IMG/VR virus record: IMGVR_UViG_3300046028_006424
Span: 1 to 60,042 of that record
DNA from: a virus
Reading direction: 5' to 3' (one strand)
Length of the DNA: 60,042 bases
The stretch's first letter is position 1. Every line of letters starts with the position of its first letter. The notes below the pieces were generated by a model that had not been told where the DNA came from, made no database searches, and saw nothing but the letters and a program-made list of their open reading frames with translations. Position numbers and translations under genes: made by a program. Positions 51,211 through 59,258 of the stretch are shown one piece after another.

Positions 51211-51552
51211 TTATGGAGCGGCTGGCGTAGTTGGCAAAACATTCCGCAACGGATAGCTAGGCTTTGGATTTTGACGCCATGGCGTTTCTTTCCCGCAGTC
51301 CTCGCAGTAATCTCGAATGAGATCGTCAGGAATGGTCATGCGCTGCTTCCACCTGCGGTTCCCCACCCAAATAAGCACGCTCTCCATACTCTCCATGTCC
51401 AGCGCCCCCGCATCAATCGCCCGCTCAACAGTGCGCGTGGAGCACTTTGCTACGGTGGCGATGGCGAGAATACCATAGGCTGACATGGGAGCTTTCGCGC
51501 CTTTGAAGGCTTTCTGCTCGATTACTACGGTTACTTTGCGGCGGGAGGTCAT
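51211..51552 (-). CDS. Paralogue of the 9522 putative DNA-binding protein, 113 aa
   Basis: Shares SAYG, ATVAKCST-x-TV, DMESMES and LIWVGNRR with the protein at 9522-9761, plus a C-terminal extension with CEDCGK (possible zinc). One copy in each major transcript suggests duplicated regulators with distinct timing. Confidence 0.65.
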   Translation of the reverse strand: MTSRRKVTVVIEQKAFKGAKAPMSAYGILAIATVAKCSTRTVERAIDAGALDMESMESVLIWVGNRRWKQRMTIPDDLIRDYCEDCGKETPWRQNPKPSYPLRNVLPTTPAAP

Positions 51553-51559
51553 AGGGGTG

Positions 51560-52165
51560 TTATTTCAAAAGTTTTGACCATCTGGCCTTGGCTGATGAGT
51601 CAGGGATAGATCCGTTTTTGTTTGAGCGATAAAGGCGAGTTGTCCCGACCCTGTTTTTGCTGCGGTCACGTACGCGAGGCTTGGAGGTGTATTCAATAGC
51701 CCATCCTGACGCTTTGTAGATCGTTCCTGTGTGAACATCAAGGTCTTGGTAGCTGATGCACTTCTCACGTTCGGGACATTCTTTTTGGAAGAAGCGGAAC
51801 ATCCATGCAATCATCCGGCTTGGGGTGTTTTTCGGAGAATCAGGGGAGCATGCCATGCGTCGAAGCTCCAACCAATGATGCGGCAGACTTCGAGTGCATG
51901 GGTTGTTCCAAAGAGCGACCGCATAAGTCACCCCATCTTTTTGAGCACGAAACGCATACTGCCAAGGGCCAGCCTGACACCCAGGCAAACGCGAATGCCA
52001 CAACTCAACCATGCTTACAGCGTGGGATTTCTCACATAGTTCAAACGTCAATTCTCTGGCATGGAGCGCGATGGTCGGAATTGAACCGCCATTTTCCAAT
52101 TGGAATAGAGGATGTGTTACCCTTACACTAATCGCGCATTTTTCGCCGTTGAAATCTTGGGCCAT
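51560..52165 (-). CDS. Mom-like GNAT acetyltransferase-fold protein, 201 aa
   Basis: ATG 52165 is chosen over a TTG upstream. The C-terminal half follows the GNAT/Mom pattern seen in phage DNA modification proteins: LELRRMACSPDSPKNTPSRMIAWMFRF, ISYQDLDVHTGTIYKASGWAIEY. Phage Mu Mom carries out an adenine carbamoylmethyl modification. By analogy this could modify phage DNA to block restriction, although XF1762-type GNATs of unknown function are also related. Confidence 0.6.
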   Translation of the reverse strand: MAQDFNGEKCAISVRVTHPLFQLENGGSIPTIALHARELTFELCEKSHAVSMVELWHSRLPGCQAGPWQYAFRAQKDGVTYAVALWNNPCTRSLPHHWLELRRMACSPDSPKNTPSRMIAWMFRFFQKECPEREKCISYQDLDVHTGTIYKASGWAIEYTSKPRVRDRSKNRVGTTRLYRSNKNGSIPDSSAKARWSKLLK

Positions 52166-52195
52166 GTCGCTAACTACGCCGCACAACCCGCCAAG

Positions 52196-54544
52196 TCAAC
52201 GGTTTTTCATCCGTCCCGGCGTATTCTCGCGCCCGCCTTCAACGCGATGCCCGCCCGACTCCTGCTGAATCGCGGCGCGGAACAGCGTCGCGTGGTCATG
52301 GCAGAGCGTCGCCAACGCAGCCCCCCGCACAAGATCAATCGGTACGCCGTCGCGCCATTCGGGCAGGCCAGCGGTGGAGTTCTGTATCTCTTGGCACTGG
52401 ACGACCAGCGAAGGGCAAGCCAGCACGATTTTACCCGTCCTGATTCGGCCTTGCAGGGTGATGAGCGCGTGTTGCGCCACATCGGCGTTCCATTCCCAGC
52501 CTTCGTGCATCGTGGCTTCTTCCTGCCCAAGGGGGCGCTTCCCGGCGACCTGCTGCCGCGCCATGAGGAACGATCCCAGCTTGCGCAATTCCTGAACGCC
52601 GCCTGGGTGTGACACGACATCGACGGCGATAGGGGCGAGGCCGTAGAATGCCGATACCTGCGCAGCCCAGCGGTAGAAAAGGGAATGGTCGGGCTGCTGA
52701 ATCCATGGGGGGGCAGCCTGCAACGCCATCGGGCCGTCTGGACCGTCTGACTGCCAGACCTGCAACGAGCGCCCGATGAGCGTCACAAGGTAGCGCCTGC
52801 CCTGCCGCGGGCCGTTCCAGACTCGGAGCCAGCCGCCCGTGTCAGGAGCGTCTGTGACGTGCCGCACGGGCCTCCCTGCCCCATCGGAGCAGTTCAGGGT
52901 TACGGTGCGCGGAGGGTTGGCCGCTGCGTCGCTGCTGGCTACCGCGAGCGTGCCGGGGTCAAAGAATGGGCGAGTGGCCACGGCGTTACCGGTGCCTGGC
53001 AGGAATCCCAGCAAATCGGCCTCCCCGATGTAGCGGGCGCTGTCCGCTTCGTGACTCGTCCAATCTTTCACGACTTCATCTAGAAACCGGTTTTCGTCCT
53101 TCGGATCTGGCCGGCGTCGATATGCTTCCGCCGCTTTGATGAAGTCGGTGCATCCCCGATCAATCAGGAAGGTGTTGAACATGCTCGTCATGTGGTTCAC
53201 CCCCGGCCAAATGCTCGTTGCACGGGTGATGACCTCCAAGCGCCCGCTGCATCCCTGCTTCGCGAGTTCTTCACGGAATGCCTTCTCGAACGTCACCCCT
53301 GTTCGAGCCGTCTGCGCCCCGTCATGGGGGATGAAGTGCGTCCGGTACTTGTAGCCGCGCAGGATTAGCCCGCGCACAAGGTCGGGAAGCTCAGACCATC
53401 CGCCCGACTGGCTGGCGATGAGGTGCCGGTAGCCGCCCCGGTGCTGCACGAACTTGATCGACGTGTTATCAGGCGCTCCAAGATCCCAAAACGAATCAAC
53501 TTCGAGTTCGGGATCATGGGGAACGTTGGTGATTCGCCCCTCGTTTCGAGCCTTCGCGATGGCCTCGGCCCAAATGACTCCTTTGACGGGCGCCTCCCAG
53601 CATTCATCGAGGAAAGTTGGGTTTTCCCGCTTCATATAGATGCCCTGGGTACGGTTTTCCTGCGCCCACCAGCGTTTTTGCCCCTCGGAGAGAGTGACGC
53701 CAAACTCATGCTTGAGGCGAACGTCTGCCTTCAGGAAGTACTGGAACGAGTCGGCATCAAGCTCGGCATTCGACACGTTGCGCGGATCTTTCCACCACGG
53801 GCAGAAGCTCACATCCCAGTCGTGTGACCGCTTCTCCATGGTCGGTTCGATAATGTCCCACAACTTGCCGCCGCGTCCGCCCTTCCAAGTAGTTTCCACA
53901 AATTTGACGCCCCATCGAGCGGAGGGGAACGCCCCTGACACGATTTCATCCGCACGGGGTGAATCATCAAACTGGATGACGCCAAGCTCTGAGGCCCAAA
54001 GGAAATCGCAGGAACCGCCTCGGCCACGGGTGCCAGCGTAGAAGGTGGAAGCGCCGCCGTCGTGTGTGAACACGGTCAACTCGCTGTCATTCGACTTCCC
54101 CACCTGCAACGGCCAGACCAGCATGAGCGAGTCCAGGGCCACTTTCACGATGTCGTTCATCTTCCGCGTGGCATCCGTGGCAATTTGGTCAATCAGCGCG
54201 GCGGTGAAGTTGCGGCGGAAGCCAAGGCAGTCGGCAACAAACACGCCGATGGTGGTGGAGAAGCCGAGTCGGCGGGCCTTGAGCTTCACCCGCTGCACGA
54301 CATCCAGCCGCATTTGTGCCAGCGCCGCCTCTTCGCCCTGTTCGTGGAGGATCTTGGCATTTTGCTTTGATGCCTCCACGGCGTTTAAAAGCTCTTTCAG
54401 CAATTCGACCTGTTCAGGCCGTGGCATAAACGGCACGATGCCACGACCGTCCGCTGTTTTGATCTTGTAGATCATGCCCGACGTGAGACGCCAGACGGAA
54501 TCTGATAGGTTTGCTTCGAGGATGGCGATGTCTTCGGCTGTCAT
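52196..54544 (-). CDS. Terminase large subunit with extra C-terminal domain
   Basis: Residues 1-510 are a TerL: Walker A-like KARRLGFSTTIG (89-100), Walker B CDFLWASE (179-186), and nuclease Asp residues in WDLG (D354), PHDG (D408) and EADSARY (D501). It pumps and cuts DNA at the portal. About 250 further residues (530-782) follow, with RRYLVTLIGRSLQVW, VDVVSHPGGVQELRKLG and DLVRGAALATLCHDH, resembling a second, degenerate RNase H-like nuclease fold. The start overlaps the upstream NUMOD3 stop. Confidence 0.85.
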   Translation of the reverse strand: MTAEDIAILEANLSDSVWRLTSGMIYKIKTADGRGIVPFMPRPEQVELLKELLNAVEASKQNAKILHEQGEEAALAQMRLDVVQRVKLKARRLGFSTTIGVFVADCLGFRRNFTAALIDQIATDATRKMNDIVKVALDSLMLVWPLQVGKSNDSELTVFTHDGGASTFYAGTRGRGGSCDFLWASELGVIQFDDSPRADEIVSGAFPSARWGVKFVETTWKGGRGGKLWDIIEPTMEKRSHDWDVSFCPWWKDPRNVSNAELDADSFQYFLKADVRLKHEFGVTLSEGQKRWWAQENRTQGIYMKRENPTFLDECWEAPVKGVIWAEAIAKARNEGRITNVPHDPELEVDSFWDLGAPDNTSIKFVQHRGGYRHLIASQSGGWSELPDLVRGLILRGYKYRTHFIPHDGAQTARTGVTFEKAFREELAKQGCSGRLEVITRATSIWPGVNHMTSMFNTFLIDRGCTDFIKAAEAYRRRPDPKDENRFLDEVVKDWTSHEADSARYIGEADLLGFLPGTGNAVATRPFFDPGTLAVASSDAAANPPRTVTLNCSDGAGRPVRHVTDAPDTGGWLRVWNGPRQGRRYLVTLIGRSLQVWQSDGPDGPMALQAAPPWIQQPDHSLFYRWAAQVSAFYGLAPIAVDVVSHPGGVQELRKLGSFLMARQQVAGKRPLGQEEATMHEGWEWNADVAQHALITLQGRIRTGKIVLACPSLVVQCQEIQNSTAGLPEWRDGVPIDLVRGAALATLCHDHATLFRAAIQQESGGHRVEGGRENTPGRMKNR

Positions 54545-55014
54545 CGTGTGTCAGATAGAGTTGCCATTCCAAGCAGCATCATAAGGGCAGCGGGCATTTT
54601 TGTGCCTGCTTTGATGCCGACAAGCTCAGACGGTGGTTGTGGAAACTCACCAGTGAAACGCCTTTTCTTATTCGCCGCGCCGATTTTAGCTTTATGTTCA
54701 GGAGTTAGACGGCGTTTCTGCATAGCTTTCCCAATGGCTAAACGATGCGACATGCTATGCTTTTTGCCGATCTTTGCCAACCTCATGCGTTCTCTAGTCT
54801 CGGCGGAAAACACCCTGCCTTTGAGGGCGTTGGAAATGCGCAACTTCCACTCGGGGTTAAAAATCCTTCCCTTCATAGCTTTAGATATTTTTTCTTTCGC
54901 CTCTTGCGTTAAATGACTGCCTAGAAGCTTATTTGAAATCTTCAAACAGGTTTCGGCGCTTCGCTTCTTTCCTGTGTTTGCCTTCGCAAATGCAGCTTTT
55001 GCATTCGGGTGCAT
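54541..55014 (-). CDS. NUMOD3 module plus displaced DUF7694 tail
   Basis: Several copies of the NUMOD3 DNA-binding repeat are visible (KANTGKKRSAE, ...AMKGRIFNPE, ...ALKGRVFSAE, KIGKKHS...). The last 30 residues (RFTGEFPQPPSELVGIK...) resemble the end of DUF7694 proteins. It is in the same frame as the GIY-YIG part upstream, separated by one TAA. It could be translated on its own from ATG 55014. Confidence 0.65.
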   Translation of the reverse strand: MHPNAKAAFAKANTGKKRSAETCLKISNKLLGSHLTQEAKEKISKAMKGRIFNPEWKLRISNALKGRVFSAETRERMRLAKIGKKHSMSHRLAIGKAMQKRRLTPEHKAKIGAANKKRRFTGEFPQPPSELVGIKAGTKMPAALMMLLGMATLSDTR

Positions 55015-55065
55015 CGGCCTTCCTGTTTTTTTCCCGCGCCTAGACTTACTCCATGCAGCTTTGGT

Positions 55066-55386
55066 TTATTCTGAGTGCCTGTATCCAGAAACACCCTCGC
55101 CGCCAGATGTTGTATTCACAAGATCATGACCGCTATTACGGAATGCAATGATGGTTTCGCATTCCTCTTTGTTTCCATTTCCATCCACCTCGGCAAAGAG
55201 CGTTATTACAGGGCTGTGGCCTTCTTCTAGCATAGACCTAATCCAGTTATCGCGGTGATGCTTATGAGACCCTTTTTTTGCAGCACATAGGTGCTGCATT
55301 AATCTCAATCTAAGAGGTCGAATGGTCTTTCCTATATAGCGAGGCTGGCCCGTAAAATCACAGAGAGAATAAATCTTGGTTTTCAT
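55066..55386 (-). CDS. GIY-YIG homing endonuclease catalytic domain
   Basis: KIYSLCDFTGQPRYIGKT (residues 3-20) supplies the GIY-YIG strands, RLRLMQH the catalytic Arg helix and EECETI the Glu. It ends at TAA 55068 immediately before the in-frame NUMOD3 segment, so the natural protein (54541-55386) appears to be split by a nonsense codon. It starts inside the DUF7694 stop (ATGA). Confidence 0.8.
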   Translation of the reverse strand: MKTKIYSLCDFTGQPRYIGKTIRPLRLRLMQHLCAAKKGSHKHHRDNWIRSMLEEGHSPVITLFAEVDGNGNKEECETIIAFRNSGHDLVNTTSGGEGVSGYRHSE

Positions 55387-55739
55387 ATCAAAATCTTCGG
55401 AGGAGTTGGGAACTCTCCTTGAAACCGGAATAAATGCAAACATCCCTTATGGATATTCACATACTCCGACTCGGGCGGGTGGAACTGAACGACGCAGTCG
55501 GTCGCGTCCCAGAACAGCCCTTTCACGATGCACATTTCCTCCCATGACGGGCATTTGGCTGGAGAGTCAGGCAAGCTGATGCTCACATGGTCCCACTGTG
55601 TTTCTGTCCCATCGTTGGCGATGATGTACAGGATTCTCCCGTTCGCTGCACGCCCAGGAATGCGAAAGACTCCATAAGGAGAGCCGGGGGCACTTTTCAT
55701 GCCAAAGTGTTGATCGCGGAATTGTTCGGGGAATTTCAT
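55383..55739 (-). CDS. DUF7694-type phage protein, 118 aa
   Basis: The pattern WDHVSISLP...CPSWEEMCIVKGLFWDATDCVVQFHPPESEYVN...CLHLFR is that of a common phage protein of unknown function. The last residues FQGEFPTPPKILI appear to be a replacement supplied at the homing-endonuclease insertion site. Confidence 0.75.
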   Translation of the reverse strand: MKFPEQFRDQHFGMKSAPGSPYGVFRIPGRAANGRILYIIANDGTETQWDHVSISLPDSPAKCPSWEEMCIVKGLFWDATDCVVQFHPPESEYVNIHKGCLHLFRFQGEFPTPPKILI

Positions 55740-55743
55740 GGTT

Positions 55744-56253
55744 TCATTTCCTTAGTTTGCTCACCAGTGCCGTCAGCGCCTCGGCCACCGACCCGCTACC
55801 CTTGGCTTGTGCTCCATCGCCGGAAAGATCGTTGTCGAGTTTCATCGCCGCGAGTTTGTCGGGATAGTCGTAGTTGGTGCCGAACTGGGTCTTGCGGATG
55901 CCTGACAGGATGTGACCGTGTGCTATGGGGTCAAATTCCAACGGCTTGAACCGCACGCACTCGGCCAAAAACCGGCGCTTTTCCTCAATGTCCAAGAACA
56001 CGGGCAGCGTGCCGTTTGCCTCTGCCTCCGCGTTGATCGCCTCGGCGCGCACGCGGATGTCGGCTTGCAGTTCAGCAATGCGCTTTGCCACGGCGTGCGT
56101 TGGCTTCATCCAGTGGGACGCAAGATCAGATGCCGTTTTCACCTTCATGCGAGGGTTCACGATCTTGCGGACCAGCGCGGCAAGGCTCTGTGACGGATCG
56201 CGGACATAGGCCAGCGCAAAGGATTCGTAGTGGGCGAGAGTTTCGGCTTTCAT
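55744..56253 (-). CDS. Terminase small subunit-like protein, 169 aa
   Basis: Helical protein upstream of the large subunit. The N-terminal LAHYESFALAYVRDPSQSLAALVRKIVNP looks like the helix-turn-helix DNA-recognition domain of small terminases, followed by a long helix and an acidic linker. It would recognise the packaging site. Confidence 0.65.
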   Translation of the reverse strand: MKAETLAHYESFALAYVRDPSQSLAALVRKIVNPRMKVKTASDLASHWMKPTHAVAKRIAELQADIRVRAEAINAEAEANGTLPVFLDIEEKRRFLAECVRFKPLEFDPIAHGHILSGIRKTQFGTNYDYPDKLAAMKLDNDLSGDGAQAKGSGSVAEALTALVSKLRK

Positions 56254-56771
56254 GCTAATTCGTTGGGTAGATCAGTTTCACCCTGCGGCACACCGCCAAA
56301 GTTGACCAACTCGAAGACCTCGCGCTCCTCCTCAAGGTTGCGAAGCTGCCCCTCGCAGAACTGGATGGGGTAGTGTTTGAATCCCCGCTGCTGCGGCATG
56401 GGCAGCATGGAGTAGGTGATTTCGCCCACCAGTCCGAACCACTCGCCGGGAACGGTCAGATCGTCCTGAAGGAATGCCAGAATTGCTGTCATTCGCTGCT
56501 TGCCGTCAATCACTGCGATGCAGTCGCTTTTTTCCAGCCCCCATGATGCCTTGTCGCTGTTGTAGGATGCGGAGAAACGATCATTGATGATGATGGAAGG
56601 AATTGGCACGCCAAGAAGGATTGAGCGAATCAGATTCCTCTGGCGGATCTGTCCCCACACATCGCCCCGTTGATATGGCGGGGACAGTTCCAGATGGCCT
56701 TCATCATGCCAATAGCGGATGACCTCAATCGGTCTGTTTGTGGCGCTCAAGCGCAGGCGTTCAATTTTCAT
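56250..56771 (-). CDS. DUF262 (GmrS-like/ParB-fold) protein, 173 aa
   Basis: Contains PPYQRGDVWGQIRQRNLIRSILLGVPIPSI and IAVIDGKQRMTAI, the two hallmark blocks of the DUF262 domain found in GmrSD and related NTPase/nuclease systems. Only the N-terminal domain is present. It may antagonise or mimic a host defence component, or act on DNA during packaging. Placed beside the terminase genes. Confidence 0.75.
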   Translation of the reverse strand: MKIERLRLSATNRPIEVIRYWHDEGHLELSPPYQRGDVWGQIRQRNLIRSILLGVPIPSIIINDRFSASYNSDKASWGLEKSDCIAVIDGKQRMTAILAFLQDDLTVPGEWFGLVGEITYSMLPMPQQRGFKHYPIQFCEGQLRNLEEEREVFELVNFGGVPQGETDLPNELA

Positions 56772-57148
56772 GCTGCTTTTGATGCAAGGATTTGACGGAT
56801 ACGGGTACCAGTGACGCCAAGCCGTGCAGCGTTCTCACTGACGCTCTTGGATGGGTCGATTTGATCGGCGGTGCATTTGCGATAGAAGGAACTGGCATCG
56901 CGGAGTTTACGACCCTGCCTACCGCGTGGCTTCTTGAGTTCCCGGCGCTTGCGGGCCACGATGTAGGCGAGGACTCCCAGTTTTGCGGCAATGGCGTTCG
57001 TCGTCCAATCCCAGTCAACCTTGCTCCACAGGATGCGCTCAAGCTGAACCGTCTCGCATTTGCATGAGCACATGAACGGAACCAGCGGTTTCACACCTGG
57101 CAGGGAGCGAACGCGGGAGCAGTTGGGGCAACGATAGTCAGAGTTCAT
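56768..57148 (-). CDS. Zinc and helix-turn-helix protein, 126 aa
   Basis: CPNC and CSCKC pairs (residues 7-34) could form one zinc site; the C-terminal half has SKSVSENAARLGVTGTRIRQIL, a helix-turn-helix. A regulator or DNA-recognition factor near packaging genes. Confidence 0.65.
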   Translation of the reverse strand: MNSDYRCPNCSRVRSLPGVKPLVPFMCSCKCETVQLERILWSKVDWDWTTNAIAAKLGVLAYIVARKRRELKKPRGRQGRKLRDASSFYRKCTADQIDPSKSVSENAARLGVTGTRIRQILASKAA

Positions 57149-57618
57149 GGTGGTATCTTGCCGATGCAGATCGGTTTGAAATGCTGCATGGCGTAGGTGG
57201 CGGGTTGGTTGACGCTGGCAAGCCATTCCTCCATCTGCATTCCCCATAGGGTATGCTCCCAGACTTCGGAGGCTGGCGGGCGAGCGCCTTTCAGTAGCGG
57301 GAAACCATCGGGGACGGTGATTTGCTCGTCTGTCCACGCGGAGATTGTGCCGTAGAACGGGTTCGAGTCATTCGTGACGATGATGCCAAGAACGAGGTAA
57401 CCACGGTACAGGCAGACGGCGTACGTTTCCTGCTCGCCTTCCGACTTCGGCCCAACCATGTGGTGATGTTTCTCGAACTCGCTGAAGAAGTCGAAAACGG
57501 CTTCCGATGGCGCGAGGATGATACTGATTCGCTGTCCTGCTGCCGCTGCGTCTTTCTCTGCCTTGTCCACAAACGAGGCGAACATGTCCAACGCCGTGCC
57601 TTCTTGTGGCTGGCTCAT
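57145..57618 (-). CDS. Hypothetical protein, 157 aa
   Basis: Mixed alpha/beta protein with conserved-looking AVCLYRGYLVLGIIVTN strand region. No motif. Coupled to both neighbours by overlaps. Confidence 0.6.
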   Translation of the reverse strand: MSQPQEGTALDMFASFVDKAEKDAAAAGQRISIILAPSEAVFDFFSEFEKHHHMVGPKSEGEQETYAVCLYRGYLVLGIIVTNDSNPFYGTISAWTDEQITVPDGFPLLKGARPPASEVWEHTLWGMQMEEWLASVNQPATYAMQHFKPICIGKIPP

Positions 57619-58166
57619 GGCGCGACCTCCTCAACGAGTTCTTCGGCGGGTTCCTCTTCTTTCGGTGCGGCAGCAATGATGACCTGCATCAACGCTGGCG
57701 ACGGCTCAACCTGCGCAGGGCCGCGCCGGGTCAGTTTGATGGCATCGCGTTGCAGCCGTTGCGTGACAAAAACCATGTCCATGCCGTTGCGTACCTCCGA
57801 TGACCACGGGAGCAGCGCAGCGGGATACTCGGTAAACGTGCGCGGCCAGTGCAGCGGGTGACGATCAGCCCAGCCGATGACAACTCCCGCTTCAAAGCCT
57901 GCGTGGCAAAGGATGTGAACCCCGCCGTTCGCGTGTTCAGGAACAGGCAGCCATAGGACGATTGCGAGATTGCCGTTCTCTTTGTAGCGCAGGGATTCGG
58001 CATGCGCCTGAACGAGCTTCGTCCCGAGTTCAGCAGCACGCGCACGGCTCAAGCGCAGCGCCGACCAGCGCGGCAGGCCAAAGAGCACAATGGGAACGTC
58101 ACGCGGGCGCATTGCTGCTTCGCGTAGTTGGTTGAGAAGGTCGGGGCCGGTGGTGTCTGGGTTCAT
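57615..58166 (-). CDS. Hypothetical protein, 183 aa
   Basis: ATG 58166 overlaps the stop of the upstream 32-aa frame. Alpha/beta with an acidic Glu/Ala-rich C-terminus; GGVHILCHAGFEAGVVIGWADRHPLHWP is its most distinct stretch. Unknown. Confidence 0.6.
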   Translation of the reverse strand: MNPDTTGPDLLNQLREAAMRPRDVPIVLFGLPRWSALRLSRARAAELGTKLVQAHAESLRYKENGNLAIVLWLPVPEHANGGVHILCHAGFEAGVVIGWADRHPLHWPRTFTEYPAALLPWSSEVRNGMDMVFVTQRLQRDAIKLTRRGPAQVEPSPALMQVIIAAAPKEEEPAEELVEEVAP

Positions 58167-58261
58167 CGTTTGACTGGGAAAATGACTCTTGTTCCTCGTT
58201 GAGATGGTGGCAGTTCGGATGCTTGAATAACTCGGAACGTTCCATCTGCCTGCTTTATCAT
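58163..58261 (-). CDS. Small protein, 32 aa
   Basis: ATG 58261 and stop 58163 overlap both neighbours (ATGA). Short basic strand-rich peptide. The double coupling supports translation. Confidence 0.45.
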   Translation of the reverse strand: MIKQADGTFRVIQASELPPSQRGTRVIFPVKR

Positions 58262-58365
58262 GCCGCATTGAACCGCTGTTTTGATTCCTCATTGCTGAGT
58301 TCATCGACCTGTTTTTTAGGCGACGGCTGATTTTCAATAGCCCACTTTTGCAGGTGCTCGCTCAT
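58258..58365 (-). CDS. Small protein, 35 aa
   Basis: Starts MSEHLQKWAIENQ; ATG 58365 overlaps the upstream stop. A charged helix. Function unknown. Confidence 0.5.
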   Translation of the reverse strand: MSEHLQKWAIENQPSPKKQVDELSNEESKQRFNAA

Positions 58366-58730
58366 CGTGGGAGGTAGTAGGGAAAGAAAACGTTCGAGTT
58401 CGGGTGCGATAACTGCCAAGACTGGATCAGCATCAAATTTTGCATCTGCCGTTGCGCTGCTTGCTGCCGTGCCTGCTCCGACTGGATGGATTGAATCCGC
58501 AGCGCCTCCATGCGACCGCTGGCGACTGCTGCATTATAGATCGCATGCAGCTTGATGGTAGCCTGTCGCCTTTCCTCATCGGTGGACGTGGTAGACGTGA
58601 GGACAGAGCGGGCGGCGAGAGTGCCAGGCTGAACGCCGGACTCGGCAATGGCTGCACTGATGCAGGTGTCGAGCAAATCGCCCGCCATGGATTGAGCACT
58701 GAACAGGATAATGAAAAGAATCGTTTTCAT
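58362..58730 (-). CDS. Secreted/periplasmic protein with signal peptide, 122 aa
   Basis: ATG 58730 is preferred over a GTG at 58748. The N-terminus MKTILFIILFSAQSMAGD is a signal peptide; the mature part has one Cys near 28 and a Gln-rich coiled coil. It might alter the envelope during infection. First gene of the long leftward block. Confidence 0.65.
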   Translation of the reverse strand: MKTILFIILFSAQSMAGDLLDTCISAAIAESGVQPGTLAARSVLTSTTSTDEERRQATIKLHAIYNAAVASGRMEALRIQSIQSEQARQQAAQRQMQNLMLIQSWQLSHPNSNVFFPYYLPR

Positions 58731-58736
58731 GAGATA

Positions 58737-58765
58737 GGAATAATTCACGACTTCGATTTACGCAA
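58737..58765 (-). promoter_or_regulatory. Possible leftward promoter
   Basis: Minus strand TTGCGT (58765-58760), 17 bases, TATTCC (58742-58737), six bases before ATG 58730. Partial matches only. Confidence 0.3.
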
Positions 58766-58800
58766 CCGGAAATATATTTTCGCTGATTACACGATTTAAT

Positions 58801-58829
58801 TTGCGCGCATTCACGAATTGTGTTTTCAT
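58801..58829 (+). promoter_or_regulatory. Possible rightward early promoter
   Basis: TTGCGC (58801-58806), 17 bases, TTTCAT (58824-58829), six bases before ATG 58836. TTCACGA occurs twice in this divergent region (58744 and 58810). Confidence 0.35.
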
Positions 58830-58835
58830 GCAGCC

Positions 58836-59249
58836 ATGAGCGAAATTTCACACTGCAACAAATGCGCCTCACTGATGCGTAGCGCCGACCACCGCGACGA
58901 GTCCGTTGAACAAGACGGCATGTGCATCTCCTGCCGCAAGCTGCTGGAGCAATGCCGCGAGGAAGAGGCGACGGCGAGTTTCTGCGAAGGCCGTCCGCGT
59001 CCAATCGCCACATGGTACGCCAACATTATCACCGGCTGCGGATTCAAATACGAGTCCCGCCGCCCCGTTGACATCAACGAAACCTGCCACCGCCTGACAT
59101 ACAGCCATCCCGGTTACTCATTGGAGTTCATGGGGCGCACCGTCACACTTCAGCCGACCAACAAAGACTGGTGCATCGAGTTCTATGTGATGACTCCTGA
59201 AAAACTCGTTCTTTCCGCCATCAAAACCGCACTCGAAACCTCCAAGTAA
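58836..59249 (+). CDS. Zinc-finger protein, 137 aa, first early gene
   Basis: CNKC (residues 7-10) and CISC (about 31-34) form a treble-clef-like site, followed by a charged helix and an alpha/beta C-terminal domain (YANIITGCGFKYESRRPV..., WCIEFYVMTPEK). Possibly an early regulatory or host-takeover protein. Confidence 0.65.
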   Translation: MSEISHCNKCASLMRSADHRDESVEQDGMCISCRKLLEQCREEEATASFCEGRPRPIATWYANIITGCGFKYESRRPVDINETCHRLTYSHPGYSLEFMGRTVTLQPTNKDWCIEFYVMTPEKLVLSAIKTALETSK

Positions 59250-59258
59250 TCCTTTCCC

